Assembly (NCBI GenBank): GCA_046199005.1
Contig: CP176050.1
Location: 4,154,001-4,218,000, forward strand
Source: Ascidiimonas sp046199005
GTDB taxonomy: Bacteria > Bacteroidota > Bacteroidia > Flavobacteriales > Flavobacteriaceae
Length of the DNA: 64,000 nucleotides
Direction: 5' to 3'
The notes under the pieces were generated by a model. That model saw only the letters and a program-made list of their open reading frames with translations, was not told the DNA's origin and did no database searches. The position numbers and the translations under genes are program-made. How positions within the stretch are numbered: the stretch's first letter is position 1; every line of letters begins with the position of its first letter. Below are positions 9,001 through 17,624 of this stretch, piece by piece.

Positions 9001-9652
9001 CACCTGTACCCGTGTAAAACGCACCGCCGGCACTGGCAGAATTTCCTATACGCTCGCCTGTTGCATAATACCATATATTGGTGCGATTTCTGCGAGTATC
9101 CTGTGCAATAGCTGTAATACTAGGCGCCTGTCTGTCATTGGTCGCTTCTCTCCAGCTTTGTCCTCCATCAGAAGAACGGTAAAGTCCTCCGGAAACTCCT
9201 CCAGCCAGAATCACATTTTCATCAGTTGCGTCAATAGCTAAAGCACGCGTTCTTCCGCCTACGTTAAATGGGCCTCTACTTTTCCAATTAGAAAAATTCC
9301 CTCTCGAAAGTGAATTATCGTCCGTAGGAACTAATTCAATACCTGAAGCAAATTTTAATTCCTTTTCCCTGATGTTTGCCGGGATCTCACCAGTATAAGG
9401 GTTCTTTAACAAGTTGATTTCGTACTCCATTCGGTCAAGCGCTTTATCGCCAACCGCTTTTGGTTTGCTTTCAATAGCCCCTGTCTGGCTATCATAAATT
9501 TTAGACTGCTTGTAGAGCTTGTGTCCTTTCTGCGGATTCTGATTGGGGTCTTCTTCAATCGTTGGTTGTTGCGCGAATAGCGATATACTAAATAGTAACG
9601 ATAAGCACATGACAACCAAACACTTGAAGTCTAAGCGTAAAGATTTCTTCAT
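6002..9652 (-). CDS. T9SS-secreted VPS10/BNR-type beta-propeller protein
   Basis: 1216 residues. The signal peptide ends at about residue 28 (LFSISLFAQQ). Residues about 130-870 hold many Asp-box propeller repeats (YRSSDGGQSW, YKSMNGGRTW, WRSQDGGDTF, MSTDAGETWT), as in sialidase/VPS10-type propellers. Residues about 880-970 look like an Ig-like domain, and the next 170 residues form a lectin-like beta sandwich. The last about 80 residues are a type A T9SS sorting domain (VYPNPSGGDFNFRL at its start, FKIVKR at its end). The protein should cross the outer membrane by the type IX system and be released or attached to surface lipopolysaccharide. No glycosidase catalytic residues are obvious, so adhesion or polymer binding is as likely as hydrolysis. 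It is a single-gene transcript with its own terminator. Confidence 0.92.
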   Translation of the reverse strand: MKKSLRLDFKCLVVMCLSLLFSISLFAQQPTIEEDPNQNPQKGHKLYKQSKIYDSQTGAIESKPKAVGDKALDRMEYEINLLKNPYTGEIPANIREKELKFASGIELVPTDDNSLSRGNFSNWKSRGPFNVGGRTRALAIDATDENVILAGGVSGGLYRSSDGGQSWREATNDRQAPSITAIAQDTRRNRTNIWYYATGERIGNSASAGGAFYTGTGVYKSMNGGRTWRLLESTSDGDIRFASPFDVVSSIAVHPINGDVYLGTIDGIWRSQDGGDTFEEVLEGGFDNLTEVIITPSGTIYATIDAGGIPNAGWFVSTDGDNWTNITPAGLAPTFGRTVMGYDPSDESTVWFYAQNTFFIGGPAFLWKYDADAATEAEQWTDLSASLPTTIGGPVGNLNLQGGYNMFVKVHPTNSDMVFVAGTNLYRSMDGFRTQVGQESWIGGYSPINNVSVYPQNHPDHHALLFFPSNPNKALNGTDGGVHVTEDITTSLSPAVPVAWTDLNNGYLSTQPYAVAFDPEANSDDLVAGFQDNGTWFTDSTASNAIWEEDFGGDGSYNAIADGGRTRYVSSQRGNIYRFNFDENGEFVSFTRVRPSIVSTFSFIAPFVLDPNNDNIMYLPSGNRMLRNNNLDEIPLFSNATTPVNWVILEQTATPDGSTITSLDVSTYPVANRLYYGTNSGRIYRMDNANIDEQPAVDISTGKGLPPGNVNNVYVDPSNADRVFAVFSNYSIPSIFMSTDAGETWTDISGNLEENPDGSGNGPSVRWIAVKGKDEGLYAATSTGLYTTSRINGSNTRWNQERVQIGNAVVMQVRTRKDGFVAAASHGNGLYSARFPVRERPELSLTANFQLSDTIVPLNSEDTVIDITGLFSGGPAPISIELTNSNPSLVTASLSGNTLTLSYAADTEGSASIGLIATSGEEQVSEGFTATVTEFAIYEQTGPRVSSTPSQLFVDFGGALVQSSDDFVIPEGNQWTIDKILAVGGANGAPTFTDATVVLYEDAGGLPGAEIYNSGTLVPSSAPTDANLTLDLPEAQVLESGSYWLSVYVTLPFNPGGRQWFWGTQDAVIGNEAAFRDPANLFGTGALDWTPQSGAFTTRPPRDHVFQIFGLVEETGSSGGGTESNDPELLTSLEGTAKTIVYPNPSGGDFNFRLNTRTDSNLTARIYSITGQLVFEREGLAPGASFNWNASASPAGFYIVNISGNSTNEQFKIVKR

Positions 9653-9965
9653 TTTATGAGTATTTAGTGTTTCTTACAAATTTAATCTAAAAAAAGTAAG
9701 GTATTCGTGTAAAAAAAGTACGTTTAACGAGTTTTCTGTTATAATATTGTTAAAAAAGCACTTAGTTTTTATCAATTCTTGTTAAAATAAATTTAATTAA
9801 TCAAACAGGTAGCAGTATTCTTATTCTATCTGCTTATCGAAAAGTATAAATTTACATGGAAAACTAAAATGATGATTTTACATTGGTCTCCATTCTTTTG
9901 ACGTAGGGTTCGTTTGATTTGACGACTCTAGAGTATATTCTCATTAGAATCACAAAACACAAAAA
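9653..9965. other. Non-coding spacer, probable 5' region of the T9SS gene
   Basis: About 310 bp, very A+T-rich, with no credible gene on either strand. It should hold the promoter of the minus-strand T9SS gene starting at 9652. I see no confident promoter hexamers, operator or RNA structure. The terminator of the next gene borders it. Confidence 0.5.
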
Positions 9966-9995
9966 AACGCTCGCAAATTTCTTTCTGCGAGCGTT
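9966..9995 (-). terminator. Intrinsic terminator of the aldehyde dehydrogenase gene
   Basis: Perfect 10-bp stem AACGCTCGCA (9966-9975) and TGCGAGCGTT (9986-9995) with a 10-nt loop. On the minus strand it is followed by a U-rich run (complement of the A-run at 9960-9967), 23 bp past the stop codon at 10019. Confidence 0.9.
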
Positions 9996-10018
9996 CAAAA
10001 TAAAATGTCTTTTTAAGA

Positions 10019-11572
10019 CTATAAGTCAAATTTAATTCCTTGCGCTAACGGAAGCTCTGTTGTATAATTAATGGTGTTCGTTTGACGGCGCATATAAATT
10101 TTCCAGGCATCAGAACCTGATTCACGACCGCCCCCGGTATCCTTTTCACCTCCAAACGCTCCTCCAATCTCTGCTCCAGAAGTACCTATGTTTACATTGG
10201 CGATTCCACAGTCGGACCCGGCATGACTTAAAAAGCGCTCTGCCTCCCTTAGATTGTTGGTCATGATCGCAGACGAAAGTCCTTGAGCGACTCCGTTTTG
10301 TATTTCGATCGCATTTTCAACATCCCCACTGTATTTTAATAAATAAAGAACGGGTGCAAAAGTCTCATGCTGTACAATTTTATATTCCGGTTTTGCTTCC
10401 GCTATTGCTGGTTTGACATAACAACCACTTTCGTAACCCTCACCTTCCAGGACACCGCCTTCAACTACAATGTTTCCACCTTCTGCAACTACCTGCTCTA
10501 AAGCATTTTTATACATTTTAACAGCATCGGCGTCAATTAAAGGACCTACGTGATTATTTTCGTCTAGCGGATTTCCAATTCGTAATTGACCATATGCATT
10601 GACCACTGCCTCTTTCACCTTGTCGTAGATACTTTCATGAATGATCAATCTACGTGTAGACGTACAGCGTTGGCCACAAGTACCTACCGCTCCAAAGACA
10701 GCACCAATCACCGTCATCTTAATATCCGCGTCCGGTGTTACTATAATGGCATTGTTTCCTCCAAGTTCTAAGAGTGATTTTCCCAAACGTTCGCCTACGG
10801 TTTTTGCTACGATCTTACCCATTCTGGTCGAACCAGTTGCCGAGATCAATGGAATTCGCTTATCTGTCGTCATAAATTCACCAACCTTATAATCTCCATT
10901 GATCAAACAGCTAATTCCTTCCGGAAGCTCATTTTCTTTTAATACCTCAGCAATTATATTTTGACAAGCAATGCCGCACAAAGGCGTTTTTTCTGAAGGT
11001 TTCCAAACACACACATCTCCGCATATCCACGCAAGTGCAGTATTCCAACTCCATACGGCTACCGGAAAATTAAATGCAGAAATAATTCCCACGATTCCCA
11101 AAGGATGGTATTGCTCATACATACGATGACCCGGGCGTTCTGAATGCATGGTTAGGCCGTGTAACTGGCGTGAAAGTCCGACTGCAAAGTCACAGATATC
11201 GATCATTTCCTGTACTTCTCCCAAACCTTCCTGATACGATTTTCCCATTTCATAAGATACCAGTTTGCCCAGAGGTTCTTTGTAGGTGCGCAATCGTTCT
11301 CCAAACTGACGTACAATCTCGCCTCTCTGCGGCGCTGGCGTTACCTTCCATATTTTGAATGCAGCCTGTGCTGATGCTATAACACGCTCGTAATCTTCTT
11401 TCGTTGTAGTTGTAACCTTTCCTATTAAATCACCGTCTACCGGAGAATAAGAAGCGATTTCTTCACCTGAAGAAAACCAATTATTTCCAGTAGACGTACC
11501 CTGATTTGTCGCTTTTACACCCAGGGTTTCTAAGGCTTGTTCTATGCCAAAATCTGTTGTTGTATGACTCAT
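10019..11572 (-). CDS. amaB: ALDH7-type aldehyde dehydrogenase (aminoadipate semialdehyde DH)
   Basis: 517 residues from the Met at 11572. The frame continues 16 codons upstream, but MSHTTTDFGIEQALETLGV matches the usual start of this group. It contains the NAD-binding and active-site signatures of the aldehyde dehydrogenase superfamily: KPSEKTPL, ISATGSTRMGK, the general-base motif LLELGGNNAI, and the catalytic Cys in FGAVGTCGQRCTSTRR. The GTCGQRCT sequence and the ending GGGRESGSDAWKIYMRRQT are typical of ALDH7 (antiquitin). Known activity: NAD-dependent oxidation of 2-aminoadipate 6-semialdehyde (piperideine-6-carboxylate) in lysine degradation, with protection from reactive aldehydes. It is monocistronic with its own terminator. 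The exact substrate is inferred from family; gene symbol moderately sure. Confidence 0.88.
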   Translation of the reverse strand: MSHTTTDFGIEQALETLGVKATNQGTSTGNNWFSSGEEIASYSPVDGDLIGKVTTTTKEDYERVIASAQAAFKIWKVTPAPQRGEIVRQFGERLRTYKEPLGKLVSYEMGKSYQEGLGEVQEMIDICDFAVGLSRQLHGLTMHSERPGHRMYEQYHPLGIVGIISAFNFPVAVWSWNTALAWICGDVCVWKPSEKTPLCGIACQNIIAEVLKENELPEGISCLINGDYKVGEFMTTDKRIPLISATGSTRMGKIVAKTVGERLGKSLLELGGNNAIIVTPDADIKMTVIGAVFGAVGTCGQRCTSTRRLIIHESIYDKVKEAVVNAYGQLRIGNPLDENNHVGPLIDADAVKMYKNALEQVVAEGGNIVVEGGVLEGEGYESGCYVKPAIAEAKPEYKIVQHETFAPVLYLLKYSGDVENAIEIQNGVAQGLSSAIMTNNLREAERFLSHAGSDCGIANVNIGTSGAEIGGAFGGEKDTGGGRESGSDAWKIYMRRQTNTINYTTELPLAQGIKFDL

Positions 11573-11722
11573 TTTATAACTTTTAAAGCTTGAATTGTGT
11601 AATTTTTCACAAAAGTACAAATAATTAAAGGAGCAGACACAGGTTTTACGTTCCGGAGTAACCCTACCAGATCTGAATAGTAATTAAAATGGCAACTTAT
11701 TATTTTTTAGTATCTTATCAAG

Positions 11723-13198
11723 ATGTTTCGACTCTTGAAAGATAAAAAACGAACCGTATACTTCCTGAAAGGACTCATGTTATCAGTAGTTCTTGTAGTG
11801 TCTGCATTATCCTGTGAAAAAGAAGTAAAAGTAACTCAAGACAACGATCTGCTGCAAGTGAGTATTGAAAGAGATCTGGATGACATCAATAAATCTGGAA
11901 AGCTGAAAGCTCTTATCATTAATAGCAGCACCAGTTATTTTCTCTACAAAGGCAAACCAATGGGCTATGAATACGAAATGTTGAAAAGACTGGCGCATCA
12001 CTTGTCTTTAGAACTGGATATCATCGTCTCGAACAATCTGGATTCAATTTTTAAACATTTAAGACGTGGAGATGTAGATGTTATAGCGCATGGTCTCAGC
12101 ATCACCACGGATCGCAAAGAATTGGTCAATTTTACCGATTACTTATACCTCACACACCAGGTTTTAGTACAAAAGAAACCCGATAATTGGCGAAGTATGG
12201 GCTGGGCATCTCTGCAAAAGTCATTAATTAAAGACCCTATTGAGCTCATAGGGGAAACCATATCGGTAAGACAAAAAAGCTCTTATTTTAAGCGTATCGA
12301 AAATCTGTCTAAAGAAATTGGAGGTGCAATTTACATAGATACGATAAAAGGAAATTATTCAACAGACCGAATTATCGAGATGGTAGCCAACGGCAAAATA
12401 AAATATACCATCGCAGATGATAATCTTGCAAATATCAATGCTTCCTATACCCCTATACTTGACGTAGAAGTTCCCATAAGTTTTTCTCAACGAGCGGCAT
12501 GGGCGGTAAGACCAAACGCGCCAAAATTACTGAAGGCTGTTAATGAGTGGATTAAAAAGGAGCGCAAAAGCCTTGACTATTATGTGATATACAATAAATA
12601 CTTTAAAAACAAACGCAACTTTCGCAAACGTATTAAAAGTGAATTCTACAGTCTTAATAACAATCAGATAAGTGAATACGACGATACTATTAAAGCCAAT
12701 GCCACCAAGTTGGGCTGGGATTGGAGACTTCTGGCATCTTTGATCTACCAGGAATCTCAATTTGACCCTCAGGCTTCCTCTTGGGTAGGTGCTGGCGGAC
12801 TCATGCAATTAATGCCGGCAACTGCTGCAGAGATGGGGCTTGATAACCTCTACAACCCTATAGAAAATATTCATGCGGGCACTGAGTATCTAAAACAGAT
12901 TTACGAAGATTTTGAAACCGTTCCTGATTCTTTACAAAGAATCAAATTTACGCTTGCGGCGTACAACTGTGGGTACTATCATGTGCTGGACGCACAACGT
13001 CTGGCAGTCTTTAAAAAATATGATAAACATCAATGGGATGATCATGTCGAAAAAATGATTCTTGAATTGAGCTACCCTGAAAATTATAAAAAAGACTTCA
13101 TAAAATATGGCTATGTAAGGGGAAGTGAACCTTATACATACGTAAGGCAGATCTTCCAGCGATATGACCACTATCAAAATTTTATAACACCGGAGTAG
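11723..13198 (+). CDS. mltF: MltF-type membrane-bound lytic murein transglycosylase
   Basis: 491 residues. The N-terminal signal ends in the lipobox ALSC (Cys at about 31). Residues about 50-285 are a bacterial extracellular solute-binding domain (type 3), with motifs such as SYFLYKGKPMGYEYEMLKRL and GDVDVIAHGLSITTDRKELV. Residues about 325-460 form an SLT lysozyme-like domain with the catalytic Glu in LIYQESQFDP, then SWVGAGGLMQLMPATA and LAAYNCGYYHV. Known role: non-hydrolytic cleavage of the MurNAc-GlcNAc bond in peptidoglycan to give 1,6-anhydro ends; the binding domain senses muropeptides. Full length for the family. It diverges from the aldehyde dehydrogenase gene across about 150 bp and ends 56 bp before the MATE gene. 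Confidence 0.93.
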   Translation: MFRLLKDKKRTVYFLKGLMLSVVLVVSALSCEKEVKVTQDNDLLQVSIERDLDDINKSGKLKALIINSSTSYFLYKGKPMGYEYEMLKRLAHHLSLELDIIVSNNLDSIFKHLRRGDVDVIAHGLSITTDRKELVNFTDYLYLTHQVLVQKKPDNWRSMGWASLQKSLIKDPIELIGETISVRQKSSYFKRIENLSKEIGGAIYIDTIKGNYSTDRIIEMVANGKIKYTIADDNLANINASYTPILDVEVPISFSQRAAWAVRPNAPKLLKAVNEWIKKERKSLDYYVIYNKYFKNKRNFRKRIKSEFYSLNNNQISEYDDTIKANATKLGWDWRLLASLIYQESQFDPQASSWVGAGGLMQLMPATAAEMGLDNLYNPIENIHAGTEYLKQIYEDFETVPDSLQRIKFTLAAYNCGYYHVLDAQRLAVFKKYDKHQWDDHVEKMILELSYPENYKKDFIKYGYVRGSEPYTYVRQIFQRYDHYQNFITPE

Positions 13199-13223
13199 AC
13201 CATAACAGTTTTCACAGATAGCC

Positions 13224-13231
13224 ATACCTTT
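13224..13231 (+). promoter_or_regulatory. Possible -7 promoter box (TACCTTTG)
   Basis: TACCTTTGC matches the Bacteroidota -7 consensus TAnnTTTG, 24 bp before the GTG start of the MATE gene. A TTTTC at 13209 is only a weak partner for the -33 box, so this is tentative. Confidence 0.35.
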
Positions 13232-13254
13232 GCACTTTCCAAAAAAAACTCTGC

Positions 13255-14580
13255 GTGTCGGCAAAAGTTACTTTTAAAGAGATTAATCGGCTAGCGGTTC
13301 CTGCCATTATTGCGGGGGTTGCAGAACCGCTCATCTCTTTAACCGATATCGCTATCATTGGGAATGTAAACGAGAACCCTGTAGAGGCCTTAGCCGCAGC
13401 AGGTTTGGCAGGTTCTTTTCTGTCGGCTATCATCTGGATCATCGCACAAACAAAAACGGCTATTTCTGCGCTGGTCTCTCAGCATTATGGGGCGGGTCGC
13501 TTGCATGCAGTACATACGCTGGTGCCTCAGGCCATTCTCTTTAATTTTTTGTTCAGTCTGGTCATTTACGCTACTACTGCTTTTTTTGCCGAAGCTATTT
13601 TCAGACTTTATAATGCAGACGGTCTCATCCTTTCTTACACTTCAGATTATTACAAGATCAGAGCTCTTGGTTTCCCTTTAACCTTAGTTACTTTTGCCTT
13701 ATTCGGCGTTTTCAGAGGTGTACAGAATACGCTTTGGGCCATGAAATGTAGCCTTACCGGGGCTAGTGTAAATGTAGCACTCACCTATGCTTTTGTCTAT
13801 GGCATAGAAGATTTCATTCCTGCCATGCATCTTCAAGGAGCTGCCTGGGCAAGTGTGATCGCTCAGGCCGTCATGCTTACAATGGCATTCAGGTATTTTA
13901 TAGTAAAAACACCCTTTACCCTGAAGCTTAGCAGTGTGATCAATCCGAATATGAAGGCTATGTTATTAATGAGTGCAAATTTATTTGTTAGAACAGCAGC
14001 ACTGAATTTTGCGATCTATCTGGCCAATGCCTATGCCACAGATTATGGTAAAAACTATATTGCAGCACAAAGTATTTTGATGAATATTTGGTTATTTTTC
14101 TCCTTTTTTGTGGATGGATATGCCAATGCGGGAAATGCTATTTCGGGAAAACTACTCGGTGCAAAAGCATACCGGAAGCTATGGCTTTTAAGTATCGATA
14201 TTAGCAAATATGCCATTACCATAAGCCTGATACTCGCAGGCGTATGTTGGATTTTCTACGATGATATCGGACTTATATTTACTAAGGAAACAGCAGTACT
14301 TTCATTGTACGCCACTGTTTTCTGGATCGTACTTATTATGCAACCCATAAATGCGGTGGCGTTTATGTTTGACGGAATTTTCAAAGGTCTGGGAGAAGCG
14401 GTCTACTTAAGAAATACATTACTTATAGCTACTTTTTTGGGCTTTACCCCCGTTCTGTTACTAACTGACTATATGGGCTGGAAGCTTTACGGGATCTGGG
14501 CAGCTTTCGGGATCTGGATGTTATTGCGTGCAGCCATTCTTGTATTTCAATTTCGAAGAAAGTACTTGAATGCACCTTGA
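13255..14580 (+). CDS. MATE-family efflux transporter (DinF-like)
   Basis: 441 residues with twelve predicted transmembrane helices in two six-helix halves. The N-terminus (VPAIIAGVAEPLISLTDIAI) carries the TM1 motif of the MATE family, and the following EALAAAGLAGSFLSAI matches TM2 of the DinF branch. Start: GTG at 13255, before the first helix, with no better ATG upstream. Known activity: Na+ or H+ coupled export of cationic organic compounds across the inner membrane. The substrate cannot be told from sequence. It follows mltF on the same strand by 56 bp with a possible own promoter. Downstream lies the first copy of the long inverted element. Confidence 0.92.
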   Translation: MSAKVTFKEINRLAVPAIIAGVAEPLISLTDIAIIGNVNENPVEALAAAGLAGSFLSAIIWIIAQTKTAISALVSQHYGAGRLHAVHTLVPQAILFNFLFSLVIYATTAFFAEAIFRLYNADGLILSYTSDYYKIRALGFPLTLVTFALFGVFRGVQNTLWAMKCSLTGASVNVALTYAFVYGIEDFIPAMHLQGAAWASVIAQAVMLTMAFRYFIVKTPFTLKLSSVINPNMKAMLLMSANLFVRTAALNFAIYLANAYATDYGKNYIAAQSILMNIWLFFSFFVDGYANAGNAISGKLLGAKAYRKLWLLSIDISKYAITISLILAGVCWIFYDDIGLIFTKETAVLSLYATVFWIVLIMQPINAVAFMFDGIFKGLGEAVYLRNTLLIATFLGFTPVLLLTDYMGWKLYGIWAAFGIWMLLRAAILVFQFRRKYLNAP

Positions 14581-14692
14581 GGCTTCTAACAATACTTTTA
14601 ATTATGCAATAGTATAATATAATACAGCCATCAAACCTCGGCAGGGAGTCGCTGGATAATTCTGGGGGCAATTCTGTATAAAATCAGGGATC

Positions 14693-15377
14693 AAGTAAAT
14701 TTTATGGGGATTAAAACTTTATTCTTCAATACAGAAATAAAATTTATGTGAAGCTTTTTTAATCTTCGTCGTTCTTTTCCTTGATGAAAATAACCATCCC
14801 GAATCGGGTCGGGACAAGACTTACTTTTAAAATCCTTGAAAACCTACGGCGGTTTTCCTCAGCGCGAGCCAGACCGTTTTCGCTGTCGCAGAAAAGGCTG
14901 CCGGCCAGCTTTCTCGAGCCAACGCTTCAAACCACCTTGTCTTACTACGTAATTGAAAATAGGTCGGTATTTAAAATCTTAAAAAAGAACGGCTTTATAG
15001 GGAATCAGAAAAAATCAAAAGAATCTTTTATTAGTATACTCAAAGTAATGATAGAACTGAAATCCGGCCTATTGAAGAAATCTTTAAAAATCAAGGCAGC
15101 AGCGCGGGCTATGGGATGAAAAACTGTTTGACCCTGCGATAGCGGGGAGTTTCTTTTCATCCGTGGTGGTGGGTGCCGTAGTATTTTCTCAAGATTTATT
15201 CATCAGCCTAGCCTTTTTTGTTACTTTTTTTGGCAATGAAAAAAAGTAAAGGAACTACGTTATAGCCAGACTTATTTACTTAGTTTTATCAATGCCTGCC
15301 CTGTGTTTTATTGAAGGGTTGGAGAGACAAAAAAGGACAGAGGCAAAATTAATCCCCAACTTTTTTAGCTGTCCCCA
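14693..15377 (+). repeat. Long inverted element, copy 1 (MITE-like)
   Basis: About 685 bp that reappears in reverse orientation at 27652-28285 with roughly 90% or more identity judged by eye. Its two ends carry GGGGATTAA (14706-14714) and TTAATCCCC (15349-15357), an imperfect terminal inverted repeat with A/T-rich flanks. The outer end finishes in CTGTCCCCA. It holds a 50-bp block at 14871-14920, bounded by CGAGCCA direct repeats, that copy 2 lacks. An open frame at 14781-15119 is present, but differences between copies are mostly amino-acid changing, so it is not called as a gene. Confidence 0.8.
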
Positions 15378-15494
15378 AATTACTAGTCAGGTGACATGTA
15401 CTAAATACGTTCTTTTATAAATAATCACTTAAAAGTATATTTGGAAACTAAATCTTAACTTTCGAAAGTTGCAAAAAACTATAAGATCTGGTTT

Positions 15495-16034
15495 ATGGAT
15501 ATTAAGTCCCTTAGAGAACAGAAAAATTATACTCAGGAAACACTTGCACAAAAGGCCGGTATTTCGATCAGAACACTTCAAAGAATTGAAGCTGGTCAAA
15601 AGCCAAAAGGACATACGGCTAACGTCCTGGCGAAGGCTTTGGGGATTGAAGTATCAAAATTGATTTCCGAAGAAAAAGAAGCAGAAGAAAATATTCATTG
15701 GCCCCTCGTAAAACTTATCAATCTTTCCTCTTTGATTGTGGTACCTATCCCTTTTTTAAATATAATTCTTCCGTTAAGCATCGCCTACTTTAGCAAACAA
15801 ATTAATTCACTCACAAGACAGATCATATCACTTCAGATCTTTTGGACAATAACCTCTTTTCTAATTTTTTTTATTTCAGCATTCATCAAAAATGCATTTG
15901 CATTGACGAATCAGTTTTCATTATGGACGATGGTCTTGCTCATTCTTATCAATGTAGTTTTGATCATTATTAATACAGCTTCAATGGACAAAAGAAAGGA
16001 GTTGCTGATCAAGTTAAGTTTTAGTTTTATTTAG
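15495..16034 (+). CDS. XRE-family regulator with membrane domain
   Basis: 179 residues. Residues about 3-60 form a Cro/CI-type helix-turn-helix (SLREQKNYTQETLAQKAGIS, then RTLQRIEAGQKPKGHTANVL). The rest contains three or four hydrophobic helices (NLSSLIVVPIPFLNIILPLS and two later), similar in plan to the DUF4870-like tail found on flavobacterial XRE proteins. It would therefore bind DNA from the inner membrane and could sense an envelope signal. It lies just inside the first copy of the long element, on the same strand as the serine hydrolase gene 100 bp downstream. Direct repeats in that gap are candidate binding sites. Regulatory target is inference. Confidence 0.85.
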   Translation: MDIKSLREQKNYTQETLAQKAGISIRTLQRIEAGQKPKGHTANVLAKALGIEVSKLISEEKEAEENIHWPLVKLINLSSLIVVPIPFLNIILPLSIAYFSKQINSLTRQIISLQIFWTITSFLIFFISAFIKNAFALTNQFSLWTMVLLILINVVLIIINTASMDKRKELLIKLSFSFI

Positions 16035-16057
16035 CCCTTACTTCATACTGGCGGTGT

Positions 16058-16079
16058 ATTGTCGTCTTATTGTCGTATT
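16058..16079 (+). promoter_or_regulatory. Two tandem ATTGTCGT direct repeats
   Basis: ATTGTCGTCTT (16058-16068) is followed directly by ATTGTCGTATT (16069-16079), an 11-bp period (one helical turn) with one mismatch, 58 bp before the serine hydrolase start. This is a candidate operator for the adjacent XRE regulator. Confidence 0.4.
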
Positions 16080-16136
16080 GATTTTTGAGTAAAATTCTCG
16101 TTTTTCAAGAGTTTTGTAGAAATCAAAAAACTATCG

Positions 16137-17624
16137 ATGAAAAATCTCTTATTCCTTATTTACTTCACAATTTTTCTGTGTCATCTCAATGCATTAGCAC
16201 AGGTAGAAACCTCATCCCCAACTTACATACAAATAATGCAAAGAGACAGTCTTCTTTTCCAACAAGCTTTTAATAAGTGCAATACCAAGGTTCTCCATGA
16301 GATTATAGCTACTGATTTTGAATTCTATCACGATCAATCAGGTACAACTTATGGAAAAGAGAATTTCATTAAAGGAATTGAAAAAAATATCTGTTCTCTC
16401 AAGTACCAGCCCGTCAGAAAGCTTATTTCCAATGAAATATTCTTACTAAAATCCAACGGTATTGTTTATGGTGTTTTGCAAATTGGCACCCATAAATTCT
16501 ATGCACACGAACAAAACAAAGAACCCTATTTAACCAGCAGCGCTAATTTTACGCATCTATGGATTCAAAAAACTAATAAATGGGTTCTAAAAAGAGTCTT
16601 GAGTTATAATCACCAACCAACAGGAATTATTCAAAATCAAAAATCTGCTATGCTTCCGGGAGATTCTTTTTCTGTCGAGAACTGGTTACTAAAACATAAA
16701 GTACCTGCACTGGGTATAGCCGTCCTAAAAAATCGCCGTGTACAACAAGTATCGGTATATGGTGAATTAGAAAAAGGAGTGCCAGCCCATTATAATACGA
16801 TCTTTAATGTGGCTTCCTTAACCAAACCTATTGTGAGTACAATGGTTTTACAATTGGTTGAGAATGGTAACTGGGACCTGGATGAACCTCTATATAAGTA
16901 TTGGACAGACCCTGATGTTAAAGATGATCCATATAGCAAAAAACTTACCACAAGACATATTCTTTCACATCAATCCGGATTCAAAAATTGGCGCTACCAA
17001 AATGAATCAGGACGATTAGACTTTGATTTTGAGCCTGGCAGTGCTTTTCAATATTCTGGAGAAGGTTTTCAGTATTTGAAAAGGGCTATAGAATCAAAGT
17101 TTGAAAAAAGCCTTGAAAAAATTACTGATTCGCTTATTTTCAAACCTTTGAAAATGACAAATACCTCTTTCATTTGGATTGAGACTATGGAAGAAAAAGG
17201 CTTTGCTAAGTGGCACGATGAAAAAGGGAATGCCAGCTACCCGTTTCATAAAAACAGGCAAGCAAATGCAGCAGATGACTTACTAACTACTGTTGAGGAC
17301 TATGCGCGCTTTGCAGCATTTATCTTGAATGGTGCAGCCTTATCTGAAGATCTGTTCGAAGAAATGGTCAGACAACAAACTAACGAAAAGAGTTCCATAA
17401 AAATAGGGCTTGGTTGGGAAATTTTACCAAATCTTAAAGGTAATGAATATGCTTTGCTTCATACCGGCGGGGATATTGGAGTGAATACGCTCATAATACT
17501 TCTGCCAATGACGGGTGAGGGTCTTGTTATTTTCACCAATGGAGATAACGGAAAAAAACTATTCTTTGAGCTCATTGAAAATCATCTGTCTCTGGGCAGA
17601 GAGATCACTGGTAAGGCTAACTAA
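16137..17624 (+). CDS. DUF4440-like domain fused to serine beta-lactamase-like hydrolase
   Basis: 495 residues. A signal peptide ends at about residue 21 (CHLNALAQ). Residues about 28-150 form an NTF2/SnoaL-like domain of the DUF4440 type (IATDFEFYHDQSGTTYGKEN, FTHLWIQKTNKWVLKRV). Residues about 180-480 form a class C beta-lactamase/esterase domain: the nucleophile motif SLTK in VASLTKPIV, the Tyr motif YSGEGFQYL and the third motif HTGGDIG. In true class C enzymes the Tyr motif is YxN; here it is YSG, so an esterase or peptidase is more likely than a penicillinase. The exported location suggests action on cell-wall or external substrates. It stands alone after the XRE gene. The YSGEGF motif is shared with the hydrolase at 34949-36958. 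Confidence 0.88.
   Translation: MKNLLFLIYFTIFLCHLNALAQVETSSPTYIQIMQRDSLLFQQAFNKCNTKVLHEIIATDFEFYHDQSGTTYGKENFIKGIEKNICSLKYQPVRKLISNEIFLLKSNGIVYGVLQIGTHKFYAHEQNKEPYLTSSANFTHLWIQKTNKWVLKRVLSYNHQPTGIIQNQKSAMLPGDSFSVENWLLKHKVPALGIAVLKNRRVQQVSVYGELEKGVPAHYNTIFNVASLTKPIVSTMVLQLVENGNWDLDEPLYKYWTDPDVKDDPYSKKLTTRHILSHQSGFKNWRYQNESGRLDFDFEPGSAFQYSGEGFQYLKRAIESKFEKSLEKITDSLIFKPLKMTNTSFIWIETMEEKGFAKWHDEKGNASYPFHKNRQANAADDLLTTVEDYARFAAFILNGAALSEDLFEEMVRQQTNEKSSIKIGLGWEILPNLKGNEYALLHTGGDIGVNTLIILLPMTGEGLVIFTNGDNGKKLFFELIENHLSLGREITGKAN

Noticed and set aside
14781..15119. 112-residue frame inside copy 1 of the long element
   Set aside because: The matching frame in copy 2 (27910-28140) has about six amino-acid changing differences against two silent ones and a shifted N-terminus caused by the 50-bp block. 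That is not the pattern of a maintained gene.
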